From Nepenthes gracilis (taxonomy: Eukaryota > Streptophyta > Magnoliopsida > Caryophyllales > Nepenthaceae): a DNA stretch of 64,000 nucleotides. Each line of letters begins with the position of its first letter. Positions within the stretch are counted from its first letter, which is position 1. Below, one piece after another: positions 36,957 to 47,699 of the stretch. The notes below the pieces were generated by a model that was given only the letters and a program-made list of their open reading frames with translations, was not told the DNA's origin and did no database searches. The position numbers were made by a program, and so were the translations under genes. The stretch spans positions 7,769,947 through 7,833,946 of the forward strand of contig BSYO01000022.1 in assembly GCA_033239525.1 (NCBI GenBank), given 5' to 3'.

Positions 36957-37690
36957 TGATACGTCTCTTGTGTTTGGATTGTGGTATAGATTAGGGAATC
37001 ACTCTATCTTCCACCGCTGGCCGAACTGGAGCGGGTTCAGTCTCCGTTACTACTAATCTAAAATATACATACCACAAACTATAAATAAGAGGCCAGAGAA
37101 ATGACGGAACTCACTTCCTAGTTTATCTTTAGACGTTCAAGTTAGAAATTTTTCCAATAGAATAGAAAGATACAGGGAGGATGTGAAATAATATAGTAAT
37201 ATGTTTGTAGAAATTGAGAGAGGAGGACTAAGGTCCTATAGAGCACTCGACGAGGAGCAGCTTAGAGAGGCGGAGGTCTAGACTCCGATGTAACGCACTT
37301 AGTAAGTGGTTTGCTAAGTTACACTTGACGGGGAGTGACTTTGTGAGAAGGAGAAAGAGATGTGTAGGGAAAGAGAGCTTGGTTCTTTCTTAACTTTTGA
37401 GTCTTGTTAGAGGGTGGCTTTTCTATTGGAAATTGCTCGATCGATTATCCCAAGAAGGGTGAAGAAATTTATAGTGCCTTGTGGAGAAGGCTTTGGCGCC
37501 AAGGCGGATGATAGGTGTCCACCAGAATTCATCGGTCATTGGGGAGTTGATGGGAGCTACCGTGTTAAATGTCATCTTATGGCGATGACGTGATCGTAGC
37601 TAGTGGTGGCCAATAGGAGCTAGGTCTCTACTCACGTTGGTTGGCCAGACTGCGATTGGTCGGCGGGTACAGAGATTTTCCAAGCATTTA
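36957..37690 (-). repeat. 5' LTR of element B (outer ~300 bp missing)
   Basis: Matches 23731-24460 of the other LTR up to about 37685 (..ggcgggtac.gagatttt), then the match stops. The TATA box on minus is at 37467-37473. The missing outer end means the element was broken on this side, next to a copia fragment. Confidence 0.75.
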
Positions 37691-37759
37691 GTACTTAAGT
37701 TTATTAGATAGTAAGTAAAGGTAATAATAATGTGAGTAGTCATTGTAGAAGGCAATGAA

Positions 37760-38320
37760 GTATTTATGGCCTATAAGAAAATTCTAAGTTAGAAATAGCC
37801 CATGAATATCTGTATAAATAAATCGACAACACATGTGCCTTTTGTAGTATTTTTCTTCAACTTATTAGTCTGTTTACCATTTATGTAATCTAACAAAATT
37901 AAGCATTGGTAATATTCTATCATTCACCAATTTCTTGATTCGTTTTATAGAGATGTGTTGTAATCTCCTATACAACAATTTATAGAAATTCTCATTTAAT
38001 ATGCCACACTTTAGTCCACAATTATGGTTATTGGGTTCAATCAAAAAAGATAATTTAAATAAATTATTAATGTTTACATTGAATAAGTCATCAACTAATA
38101 TGCCATTTTTAATAATAAAGTTAATTTGATATAGATTTATAAAAGAAAATTCAAAATAGATATAATATCCCAAAAATTAACCTAAATACTGATAAAAGGA
38201 TTCCAAAAAAATTAAGTACAAAGAAAGTATTAGTTAGATAAATGTGTGGCCAATCTTCAAAGTTAATCTAAAAGTTCCAATAACTTTTACAAGTAAATGC
38301 ATATTATAAAATTTTAATAA
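37760..38320 (-). pseudogene. Ty1/copia pol fragment (GAG-pre-integrase to integrase start)
   Basis: The minus frame 38173-37874 contains NNHNCGLKCGILNENFYKLL and RRLQHISIKRIKKLVNDRIL, the copia pre-integrase domain in which H-I-S follows the usual R-L-G. Reading on to 37760 gives KGKQTNK..KNTTKG..VVDLFIQIF.., corresponding to the start of integrase. Upstream (38320-38180) a frame reads TFRLTLKIGHTF..TFFVLNFFWNPFI.. It is an isolated fragment between LTR B and LTR C. Confidence 0.75.
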
Positions 38321-38389
38321 AATATCTTACAAAATTTTAGAATAATAAAATAAAGCTAATCAAATATTTCAAATTTAATTATATTTATA

Positions 38390-39188
38390 TGATATATTTC
38401 TAGAATTTAAATTAATATATGAATTAGAGAGCCACCTTATTACTCTTGAACGTTTGAACAGTAACTGGGTCTAATATTTATAACTCAAAATGTGGATTCT
38501 ATATACCACAATAAAATAAATTAGAGATAAAAGTATATGTGACTTACTTCTCGATATATCCTCCGATACTCAAATCAGTGATCTTTCTATTTAGATGAGA
38601 AATATATAAGAAAATAGATACGAGATTTAGAAAGGATGGGGATGAGAATATGTACAAAGAAAAATACTCCTTTTTGTGTATTCATCTGGTTGAGTGGCTT
38701 TTGTATTTGTGTGCACTTATCTGGCCAAGTGTCTTTTATTTTTCTCTCATTTTGTTATCATCTTTTTTCTTGTTGTTGTTGTCATCATCATTTCCCTTTT
38801 CTTTAGGAGAGAGAGTCTATTTATAACAAGAGGCGTCGTTTAGTTGGTTGGCGCCTTGAATTAATGCGAGTGTATGATGCCTCTCTAGATCAATGGTGAA
38901 AGATGTTACTTGTATGTGTAACGATCGTCTCAATTTAATGGTAAGACCACTTGGCTACCAACTGTTGAATAGACTCAGCTATCTTTTATATTCAGTCATT
39001 AAGTAACTCATTATGATCCTTTAATGTCTGAATATTCAGGTCGTGTTCCTTAGTTCATACTTTTATGCGCTATTACTTGACTGGTATTTAGCTTTTCTAG
39101 TTGGACTGTTGACATTTGTGCCTCTTACTAAACTAAACATTGGGCTTTTTATCTAATTAAGTATTGGGTCAGCCCATTTTTTGTCATA
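38390..39188 (-). repeat. 3' LTR of element C
   Basis: It starts tgatatatttctagaattta and matches 45805 onward (tgatgtatttttagaattc) throughout, for example cttgaacgttt.aacagta, ctcatctggttgagtggcttttgtattt and tttataacaa..ggcg. The TATA box on minus is at 38819-38825. The right end is followed by the PPT. Confidence 0.8.
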
Positions 39189-39208
39189 CCCTCCCTAGCC
39201 CCCATGCT
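39189..39208 (-). promoter_or_regulatory. Polypurine tract of element C
   Basis: Plus-strand ccctccctagcccccatg; on minus it is a purine run (GGGGGCTAGGGAGGG) abutting the LTR. Confidence 0.6.
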
Positions 39209-39542
39209 AGAGGTTTGAATTCAAACCTACTAGCATGCCATCGATGGGATGTCAGCTATAACTTCTTCAATGTGTACTCCTTTTCTAAATATTCTGCACA
39301 TTTAGAGTTTTGTTTAGCAAGATTCTATTATTTTCCATCAATGTTGTGATTTGATATCTCCCTGAATTGAATGCCCATTGAGCACTTCTCTTGGTTATAA
39401 ATTGTTGAGCTCTCTTTGTCCTGCATCATGAGGCATCCATTGTTTTGTCTAATGGTATGATTGTCTAGCGTGAATTAGCATCAATGGAAGTTTTCTTCCA
39501 ACTTTTAAACTTGTGATTCAAAGGAATACTCGAAGGATGTCT

Positions 39543-40370
39543 TGGTTACCCTCTTTTATATGAAAAATTGTCTTAGTTTTTCTCTTTTAAGTTTGTTCTC
39601 AAAACCAAGCCTCGCTGTAATAATGTTCTTGGCTTTATATTTACTCTCGAGGTGACCTAGGCGACTACAGTAGGTTTTGGCGGACGATGTTTTTAGTTTC
39701 CTCTCCCCATGGTACCATTGTATTTCCTAGAGAGAAGGCTTTCTTTATTTTGTTTGGTTATCATTCTATATTTTTTTCATTTTTTTCCCAAATTGTACTT
39801 TCGTTATTGTGAGCTTGTACATTATAAAATGATTCAATGAATAGAACTACCTGAATAATATTCTTCTTTCTTTGCATGGCTTCAATATTCTTGTATTCTC
39901 TAAGTGGTTGAAGCGTTTGAATGTAATTTTTTATTGTTTAATTTATGACAATCTGGTTACCCGCTTTTATATGAAAAATCGTCTTAGTTTTTCTCTTTTA
40001 AGCTTGTTCTCAAAACCAAGCCTTGCTGTAATAATATCATTGACTTTGTATTTACTCTCGAGGTGACCTAGGTGACTACAGTAGGTTTTGACAGATGATA
40101 TTTTTTGTTGCCTCTCCCATGGTACCATTGTAGTTCCTAGAGAGAGGGCTTTCTTTCTTTTGTCAGGTCATCATTCTATGATTTTTTTCCTTTTTTTCCC
40201 TAAATTGTACTTTTGATATTGTGAGCTTGTACGATATAATATGATTTAATGAATAGAACTACCTAAATGATAGTCTTCTTTCTTTGTATAGCTTCAATAT
40301 TCTTGTATTCTCTAAGTAGTTGAAGCGTTTGATTGCCATTTTTTACTGTTTAATTTTTGACAATCTGATA
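39543..40370. repeat. Tandem duplication in element C spacer (2 x about 410 bp)
   Basis: Unit ggttaccc.cttttatatgaaaaat.gtcttagtttttctctttt.. begins at 39543 and 39953 and repeats to tttaattt.tgacaatctg. Each unit contains the gagcttgtac.ttata.atgatt.aatgaatagaac stretch also found in element B's spacer. Confidence 0.8.
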
Positions 40371-40752
40371 ACTCAAACTTTTGATAACTCGGTCTTTTGA
40401 CAATTCAATATGTAATAATTTACTTTGAATACGCTATTTGCACATCCGTAAATTAATCGAATCATCTTTAATTAGAGTAGTGTTTGGGCCACCTATTTCT
40501 AGTCTGTCGCTTTGAGAAATGTTATGTCAGAGCATCATTACCTATGTAGTGCTGCAGACATGCCGATCTGTACGTCAGAGCTGCCTACTATCAGCTTGCT
40601 ACACTGGGAGATGTTGCATCAGACCATTACTATTTGCATAGTTAAATAGTCATGCTGCAGCACACATTGGTGCTAGCACATGTCTCAGCAGTTATGGCAA
40701 TGCGCCCTCTCTAGTACCCTTAGATGACACCATTTTGAATCAAATGCTCAGC

Positions 40753-40759
40753 TATTTAA
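40753..40759 (+). promoter_or_regulatory. TATA-like box of aORF C
   Basis: TATTTAA lies 86 bp before the ancestral start codon position (40839), with a T-rich leader between. Confidence 0.5.
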
Positions 40760-40838
40760 ACTCTGACACTATTTCATTTTTGCACTTTTTTACATTTCAT
40801 GTCTCTTAGCCCCAATTTGCTCTTTACTTCTTGTCTCC

Positions 40839-42790
40839 ATTACTCCTCGAGTAACTTCTAAAGGCATTGCTAAGACCCCGTTTGTCCTTACCAATGAGGA
40901 TGTGGAAAACATTTATGATAGATTTAATATCCTTATTGGCATTTTCTTCTAGGTTCCTTCGTCTAATGAGAGAGTTTGCTCTCATTGGCTTGACTTCATC
41001 ACCTTCTTTGAGATCCACTTGAGAAAGTCCTTCGTATTCCCTTTGTGAGGGAGTTGTATGAGATTCTAGAGGCCCTTGAGATTCGTATTCCCACCATTAT
41101 CCCAATACTATTAGATACTTGATGTCTACGTGCATCTTCCTTCACTGTTGGAAACTTCTTCTGGATTCCAAGACCATCAAAGTTGTTTCTGATTTAACCA
41201 GGAGAGTGACTAGATTTCTTTTACCCTTGAAAAAAGTATAAAATAACCGGGGGGGTAATCCAGACTCAATAAAGGATTGAAAGAATCAATATTTTTATAT
41301 TACGGTTCCTTCTGACTGGACCCTCTTCAACAAATGGGTTACAATAAATTTCGCTTACTTTGGAGATGTAATAGAGAATGACTCTTTCATGGATCACCCT
41401 TGACAGAGCTAATCGAGAAAAGTGTTATATCACTTTGGAGAACAAATAAATTTTGACTCCGATAGGCACTCGTGAGGTTAGTTGGGAAGTGAGAACGAAA
41501 GGAGTGGTTGTTATCGACATGCCTCTTCATAGGCCCAACAAAAAATTGGGAGAACTTTTCATCCAAGATTCTCCCGAAAGGGCGACCAGTAGGGTAAATT
41601 TCCTCCCATCTTCCTTGAGCGACTACAATAGGGTAATCGATGAAGCCAATGATGAGATGACCACGTTGGAAGTCAGTGAGTTGTCTCAGAGGTCGGCTTC
41701 TATTCATTCTTCATTGAGTCACCTAGTTTTTGAAGAGGCACCGTAATTCATTGAGGGTGATGAGGCTTCATTACCCACTATTTCAAGAATAAACGACCCA
41801 ATTTCCAAGCAGATCGAATGAACTAATTGACACTTCATTTGTAATTGAGTACGAGGTCCCTGATTTTGTTAACCTGTCTCTCGACAAACCTGTTTCCATG
41901 CCTCTTGTTGCTTTTATTGTGGAGTTCATTAATGATGATCGCGTGATAGAGGAGTTTGATAATAATCCAGAGGTTGCGGAAGCGGAAGAGATTTCTCGAG
42001 TTGACACTTTGACATCTGAGTATCTAGAGAACTTGAGTGCTTTTTCTCTTCTCCTCAGGTTTGAAGTTCCACTTTAGCGCCACGCTTTGCCTCTTTTGTA
42101 TTAGAGGACTCCATCCATCTCTAAAATAGGAATTTCTTTCGGTCCATTTTTTCAGGAGAGATCTTTTCCCGTTGAGGTATGGCTTGTGGAGCCCTTCGCC
42201 TTTAAGTATTCTTTTTGTCATTGTTTTTTATGACTAACCAATTCACTTTGTTTGGCAATCACAAGAGCTAGTTCATTTGGTCGCAGATGGGTTGTACCAA
42301 TAAGATGTTGAAAATTTTCGTCTGTTTCAAACGTTCACTGACCTTGCGGTACTAAGGGAGATGGAGATCTGAGTTAATGCTACTATTGTCAAGGCCAAGT
42401 AGAGTTGAGATCAAGCCACTTACTTAGATAAGGAGTTTTCCAAGTGGCTAGTGAGATCTCAGGAGTTATCTGATAAAAAATCTTTAGTCATAGATCGGAT
42501 CGCCTCACTAAAAGACAAGTCTCAAAAGGCTGAGCATCGATCAATTTTAGATGCCACCCTTATTGCTAATCTTTAAAAAGTGTGCTTGACTCGAAGGAGA
42601 GTTGAAGATACTTCTCCAACTATAAGAGGTTGGACTTACTCTAGACAATAGATTTCAGGATGGATTTTATCGCTGCAGGTAGATCATATCCTTGATTACT
42701 CCCGACTTTTTTTTAGGCCGCCTTGATCTGAAAAATTTTGGATCTTCTTGGCATTCAAACATTAGGGATTTCTCAGCACTTGGTGGGGAT
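40839..42790 (+). pseudogene. Antisense aORF of element C (Transposase_28-type), start codon lost
   Basis: The homologous start reads ATT ACT CCT (40839) where A2 has ATG ACT CCT. It continues TKGIAKTPFVLTNEDVENIYDRF, then WLDFITFFEIHLRKSFVFPL (about 40978-41045), the N-terminal signature. KNQYFYITVPSDWTLFNKW is at about 41280-41340, the most complete version here of the block before the middle region. Acidic/Ser-rich frames follow (41453-41746). A probable intron (about 42206-42257) has a good GT donor and an eroded acceptor. Then comes a coiled-coil stretch (YLDKEFSKWLVRSQELSDKK) and the C-terminal motif at 42659-42710 (QDGFYRCR.IISLITPDF). It has many stops and is inactive. Confidence 0.65.
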
Positions 42791-43003
42791 CCGATTCACG
42801 GTCTCTAGCTGCTCCTAACCTTAAGATACTTGAGATGCTCAAGTGTAGGCAAATAATAGTACAATTGTAACTTTTCTATTAAAAGTTTGCTTGTCCATGT
42901 TGTAAATGTTTGTCCATTAATAAATCAGCTAGATTGTTCCAATCATTGACACTGATATTTTTTTTCTTTTCATGTTGAATTTTTTGTTCAACACGTTTTT
43001 GTT

Positions 43004-43325
43004 TGCCGACCAGGCATGGTTGTCATTTCTACCGGCCTAGTTAGATCTTGGTCAATCGACCTGTTTGTCTAATGGCGGTCCTTTTTGTGAGAGGACGTCG
43101 TAGCACTCTAGCTAGGAAAGCTCCTTACTTGCCGACTAAGCGTAGTTGCAATTACCACTGGGCTTTGTAAGACCCTGGTCTGTCGACCGCATTTAATCGA
43201 TGGTGCTTATTTTTATGAGAGAACGTCATTGCACTTATGCGTCGAATCCTAGTCCATTAATCATTTTTAACTGATGGTACTCTTTTCTATGGGAGGACGT
43301 CATAACACTCATTCTGAGAAAACCT
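43004..43325. repeat. Tandem repeats (126-bp unit) between aORF C and integrase C 3' ends
   Basis: The unit starts with tgccgac.a.gc.tggttg at 43004 and 43130; a third partial unit (about 43245-43325) keeps gggaggacgtcataacactca. It lies where the convergent aORF and pol 3' ends meet. Confidence 0.65.
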
Positions 43326-43644
43326 CATAATTTTTTTTTTTTATTTTGACCTCTCAAGAAGGGATTGAACTTTGATCTACAAGCCTCCTGATTCTTTATA
43401 TAATAGTTTGTGGCCAACTGTCATTTGAGCCTCTTGGTTGCTTTATCCAAGGTTTTGACTGTGCTTTTAATAGGTCGATTCAACAGGTGAGTCATGGTCA
43501 CTTGTACTCATGAAATGACACGCAAGTACACAAATAGGCAATTAATGTAACAAATACGTAGCAATTTTATTAAATAAATGGATATATTTATAAGTACTCA
43601 TTATTTGGTGCACAATACTTACCTCTATCCCGTGGGAGTTTATT

Positions 43645-44700
43645 GATAATAATTTTTGAGGTGGATGGCTTTCTACGTCCTCAAGACCAATTTTTTATTT
43701 TGAATGGTAGTTTATACGTACCATTTCGGAGAATGGTCTATATTAGGAATGGTTCCTTCTAATTTAGGGAGTGTTTGTTCCTTTCGACGATCTTACTTGT
43801 AACCTCTATACTCTTTAGAACTAGATTTTTCACCTTGAATTGGTGAGTTTTTACCTTTTATTGTAATACCAATTGACTTATTACTGGTAAGCTATTATCC
43901 ACAATCTTGCCATATCTCAAACTTCTCTAAACATATCAAGATGCTCTCTCAAAGTTGTGAATTGCCTTGTGGGTTGAAAATTTTAACTCGAAGATTGGGT
44001 AACTCGATCTATATCAAAATGACTGCCTCTATCCCATAACATAAGTTGAACAGTGTTTTATGAGTTAATTCCCTGGGGGTCGTTCGATAGGACCATAACA
44101 AGGAGGGTTGCTCATCTACCCATGAGCCCATTGCATCTTCTAACTTTATTTTTAACCTGTGTAGTAAGGTTCATTTTATCTCTTTTACTTACCCATTTGT
44201 TTGCGATAGATAACAAAAGTATAAACCAACTTGATTTTTAAACTTGTACAGTACTTGGTGAACTTTTTTCTAGTGAATTAGGTTCTATTATCGGTCACTA
44301 TGACCTCAAAAATCTCAAACTTACAAATGATACTCTGCCGGATAAACTTAGTCGTGTTTTGCTTGATTATTCTTACTAGTAGAGACACCTCCACCCATTT
44401 CGTAAAGTTGTCTATGGTAATTATGATGAACTTTCTTTGTTCTGACGCAATAGTTAATGAACCCAATATGTTGAGCCCCCACTAAGCGAATGGCCAGGGT
44501 AACTGTAGAGTTTAGAGTTCTATTTGTAGCGATTAGGGATATTGCCATGGATTTGATAATTTTCATAATTTTTTACAAACTCTATAGCGTCTCTCTTCAT
44601 CATGGGCCAATAATAGCCCTACCGCATGATTTTAAATACTAAGTTTTTGCCCCCTATGTGTGACCCACAAATTTTGAAATGCACTTTACCTCCATGGCTT
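43645..44700 (-). pseudogene. Element C integrase remnant
   Basis: Zinc-binding region: HFKICGSHIGGKNLVFKIM and GYYWPMMKRDAIEFVKN (44700-44580). Core: FIIITIDNFTKWVEVSLL, then FEVIVTDNRT, retaining the first two catalytic Asp residues (44440-44280). The C-terminal domain follows with ..KAIHLKNYYQ at about 43645. There are stops and frameshifts throughout. It is fused upstream directly to gag. Confidence 0.75.
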
Positions 44701-44704
44701 TGAT

Positions 44705-45760
44705 ATTCCTTGAGCCTCTGCATTGAACCGGATCAAAAAGAACTTCAAACAATTGTTTGGCCCTTATCGAATGCGGATAAGGTGCCATGGTTGCTTTTCT
44801 TCTGTTCTACTAGGTTGAACTGTGATAGAAAGTTATTAGCTAGCTCCTAGAATATTCAGATTAAATTTGGTATTAGCCAATAAAATCAAATTTAGGTATC
44901 TCCTTTGAAGGTCAGTGAAAAATAGAGACATAAGGCTGGATCATCTAGTTCGTAGAATTCCAACAAGGTGTGAAAATGATCCAAATGGTCCATGGGGTCA
45001 GGATTTTCATTGTAGGATTCAGGGGTCGGCATTTTGAATTTGAGTGGGAGTCTATATATCCTAATCTTCTTTGTAAAAGGCAACCTACCTACGTCGGCCA
45101 AATGTCTGTCCGTGTTTCCTTGGAATAGATACTACTTAATTTTTCTAATTCTCTCCTCCATCTGGGATGTGAACGCAACCCTTTTTCTAATTCTCTCCTC
45201 CATCTGGGATGTGAACGCAACCCTCTTTATGTTGAGGAATGTCTTCAACTTTGAATAGTTCAGCAAAACGTGCCAAACCTATTGGCTATGGACTTTTCTC
45301 AGAAGAGTGTTGCATGAAACTATGTTGCTAGCCAAAGGTTTCCCGACATCTTGGAAACAGTGCGGGTTTCATTGCTTTGGGCTTTCATCCCATGCTACTA
45401 AATTTAATAGACCTTCCAGTCGAGATTGGACCCTTTCACTCGAGGCTTGTCCGGTCTCAAGGTCGTCAGGTCATGGAATCACCTCCTTAGAGGGTTGTTT
45501 TTTCCTCTAATTCCCCTTTTTAGGTGTAGAAGTTTACGAGTTGAAGGATGGGGCCACCAATGGGTCTCCCTCTAACCTGTTCCAAAGGGTCTTAAGAACC
45601 TTGAATTTGTGTCAACTAGAGTCACTAGTGTTTTCACATTTATATTCGTGGTCGGACGAGTACTTTCATGGCTATTCTCTATTGGGTCGTTACTATGAGA
45701 AATGATGTCTTTGGGTGGTACTCTTGTCTGGATTTTGGTATTGGCCACGTTCTCTCTTCC
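44705..45760 (-). pseudogene. Element C gag remnant, fused to integrase
   Basis: The Retrotrans_gag domain is clear in the open frame 45101-44892: LKFKMPTPESYNENPDPMDH and LDHFHTLLEFYELDDPALC, aligned with FKMPTLDSYDWSANPLDHLD in D. Past 44890 the gag can be followed to about FFIRFNAEAQG near 44705, where integrase zinc-finger sequence begins. A 42-bp in-frame duplication lies at 45140-45223. Confidence 0.75.
45140..45223 (-). repeat. 42-bp tandem duplication in gag C
   Basis: The block tttttctaattctctcctcc... occurs twice head to tail (45140-45181, 45182-45223) and duplicates the peptide RVAFTSQMEERIRK in frame. B and D have one copy or none. Confidence 0.85.
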
Positions 45761-45790
45761 CGAATTGGTGGCTTCATTATTATTTTTTTT

Positions 45791-45804
45791 ACAGACGACG
45801 CCAA
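45791..45804 (-). promoter_or_regulatory. Primer-binding site of element C
   Basis: On minus: TTGGCGTCGTCTGT, immediately after the LTR end; one mismatch to the D form. Confidence 0.7.
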
Positions 45805-46588
45805 TGATGTATTTTTAGAATTCGGATTGATATACGAATTATGGAGTTGGCTTATCACTCTTGAACGTTTAAACAGTAGCGGCTCCGGTCTTCATAACTC
45901 AAAATTTAGATCCTGCATACCATAATAAAACAAACTAGAGGTAAGGAGTATACAGGATTTGATTTTCGGTATATCCTTCGACGCTCAAATTAGTAATCTT
46001 TCTATTTTGATAAACAAAGATATAAGGAAATGGATTCGAGAATTTATAGATGATAGGGATGAGTGTATGCATGAAAAGTAATGTTACTTTTTATATACTC
46101 ATCTAGTTGAGTGGCTTTTGTATTTATGTACATTCGTTTGGCTGAATTTCTTTTTTGTTTTCCTCTCGTTTTGTTGTCATCGTTCTTATTGTTGTTGTTA
46201 TCGTCATCATTCCCCTTCTCGCTAGGGGAGAATATTTATTTATAACAATGGGCGCCATTTAATTGGTTGACGTTTGGAATCAATGCAAGTGCATAATGCC
46301 GCTTCAGATTAATGACGAGAGATGTTACTTGTATGTATAATAGTCGTATCAATTTAATAGTAAGATCGCTTGACTACCAATTATTAGATTATTAGTAACT
46401 ATTTATGATCCATTAATATTCGACTGTTCAGGTCGTACCATTTGGTTCATACGTTCATGCGATATTGTCAGGTTGGCATTTGACTTTTTTCTGTTAGACT
46501 GTTAGTATTTGGCCATTTTATCAATTTGAGTATTACGCCGCTTATCCAACTGGATAGTGGATCGGCCCGTTTCTAGTCGTATCTATCA
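45805..46588 (-). repeat. 5' LTR of element C
   Basis: Mate of 38390-39188. The TATA box on minus is at 46238-46244. The outer end is near 46588 (..atctatca); the last few bases differ from the mate, so this boundary is approximate. Confidence 0.8.
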
Positions 46589-46883
46589 CTATCCCCAGCT
46601 AATATCAAGGAAAAAGGCTACCCCATTCCAAATTAAAAGCTTTAGGAAAGGAAATACTAGAGAAGACTCTAACTTTTATCCTTGGTGCTTGAACACGCTA
46701 CACTCCACTACACGGGAAGATTGTGAAATGTGGTACCATTCCATGTTCTTACAAACTTGCTGAAAAAACCCAAAACAAGGACTAAAGCGAAAAAGAAAAT
46801 GGAAAATGAAATAAAAACCCCCTCGAGATACAAAAAGGGCCCACTTCACTCTTTTACGGGTCTCAAATCTAAATACGAAGACT

Positions 46884-47330
46884 TCAGCGTATGGATCTGC
46901 AAAGTGGACAAGTAGTATGCTGATACTTATCAAACCACTTCTCCAAGCAGCCTCTGTGGAAGAAATGCTTGCAAGACAACTCACTCACCTCCTCCTCAGC
47001 TTCAAACTTACACAGGCACACACAGCACTCGACCGTAGACCACCTCCCGCCGCCTCCGCCGACGCTGTCGGCTCTGGTAATACCGGTGCTGCTCGACCTG
47101 TCGTCACAGAGAGATTTGAACTGGGTAATTGAAATCCTCCTCTTTACAGGCGACGAGCCCAGTTCATTCGCAGAGTCGTCCCTAAAATATGACCTAATAT
47201 TCCAATTTGCACTCATAATTTGCAGCACCGATCTCAGCAAGTTCTTGAGTAGTGCGACGGATAGAACTGCGTTCATTAGCAGAATGGGAAACACCCCTTC
47301 TGCTGGACTTGGGAAATTAGGCAGGCCCAT
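46884..47330 (-). CDS. RING-H2 finger E3 ubiquitin ligase, XERICO/RHA-like
   Basis: Intact 148-codon single-exon frame. Residues 12-38 form a hydrophobic N-terminal helix (VFPILLMNAVLSVALLKNLL), likely a membrane anchor. A polar Gly-rich linker precedes a canonical RING-H2: C102-x2-C105-x14-C120-x-H122-x2-H125-x2-C128-x12-C141-P-L-C144, with Trp132 at the usual E2-contact position. All eight zinc ligands are present. Length and the MGLPNFPSP.EG start resemble the small XERICO-type RING-H2 proteins of plants, which in Arabidopsis link to ABA signalling (family knowledge; this protein's role is inferred). It would transfer ubiquitin from an E2 to unknown substrates, probably at a membrane. The ATG is in the context aacacATGg. 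Element C lies about 300 bp past its stop. Plus-strand frames over it are shadows. Confidence 0.85.
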   Translation of the reverse strand: MGLPNFPSPAEGVFPILLMNAVLSVALLKNLLRSVLQIMSANWNIRSYFRDDSANELGSSPVKRRISITQFKSLCDDRSSSTGITRADSVGGGGGRWSTVECCVCLCKFEAEEEVSELSCKHFFHRGCLEKWFDKYQHTTCPLCRSIR

Positions 47331-47586
47331 GTGTTTTCTCTGCTTCCCAAAAGCACTTTCAGTGTTGCGGTTGTGTGACTAAATTTTTCCAAAAGCAGTT
47401 TCTAAGAAGCAAGAATCTTTGCATTCAAATGACAGAGCTGAGAAGGGAATTCGGACTGGATCATACCTTGAGGAAGGGGGGCCAGTGATAAATGTGGCCT
47501 GCGGGTTGCATGCTAACCATCAAACGCTAACCATGGTTAAGGGGGAGGTGACTGTGGTGGAAATGCTGGCGCAACACGTGTAATGT

Positions 47587-47674
47587 TATTATAAAGATGA
47601 GGGACTGGATGCCCACTGAATGACGGATGGCTTTTCGGCCCAAACAAAAGGTAAAGGTTTTACTCGGCCACGTG
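47587..47674 (-). promoter_or_regulatory. Putative promoter of the RING-H2 gene: TATA box and G-box
   Basis: On minus, TTTATAATAA (47596-47587) is a possible TATA box about 260 bp before the ATG. A CACGTG G-box/ABRE core lies upstream at 47669-47674; a second CACGTG (47575-47580) is just downstream of the TATA. ABRE-type elements would fit ABA-responsive expression (inference). A possible short 5'-UTR intron (GTATGA at 47466 to TTCTTAG at 47402) is visible. Confidence 0.35.
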
Positions 47675-47699
47675 TTTTTTGTGCTGTGGGAGGACCAAT

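Larger units (their letters stand above)
23731..37690 (-). mobile_element. Element B: Tat-like Ty3/gypsy retrotransposon with antisense aORF (about 14 kb)
   Basis: Read on minus: 5' LTR (37690-36957, outer end truncated), PBS (36956-36941), gag (36891-about 35400), protease, RT, RNase H, integrase (to about 31620), aORF on the opposite strand (26400-30860, plus), spacer, PPT (24768-24752), 3' LTR (24751-23731). A 2364-bp X LTR (27671-30034) is nested in the aORF. The Gag start MVN.RAQ, the protease block ending in VVDLPSIYNVILG, and an antisense ORF after integrase fit the Tat lineage (inference from layout). Numerous stops and frameshifts make it non-autonomous. It is the only copy here that keeps all pol domains. 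Confidence 0.75.
38390..46588 (-). mobile_element. Element C: Tat-like retrotransposon with antisense aORF and deleted pol core (8.2 kb)
   Basis: Two LTRs in direct orientation (38390-39188 and 45805-46588), PBS (45804-45791), gag (about 45760-44705), integrase (about 44700-43645), tandem repeats, aORF on plus (40839-42790), spacer, PPT. Gag runs directly into integrase, so protease, RT and RNase H are missing. LTR divergence is considerable, and I find no target duplication (ttata on the left, ctatc on the right). Confidence 0.8.

Noticed and set aside
37001..37690. Separate unknown repeat rather than an LTR
   Set aside because: Position next to PBS-like sequence and colinearity with 23731-24460 identify it as the 5' LTR of B.
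38385..46593. 5-bp target duplication of element C
   Set aside because: Flanks ttata and ctatc do not match and the outer LTR end is uncertain.
46969..47382. 137-codon plus-strand ORF over the RING-H2 gene
   Set aside because: Antisense shadow of a frame with a complete RING-H2 signature; no family features of its own.
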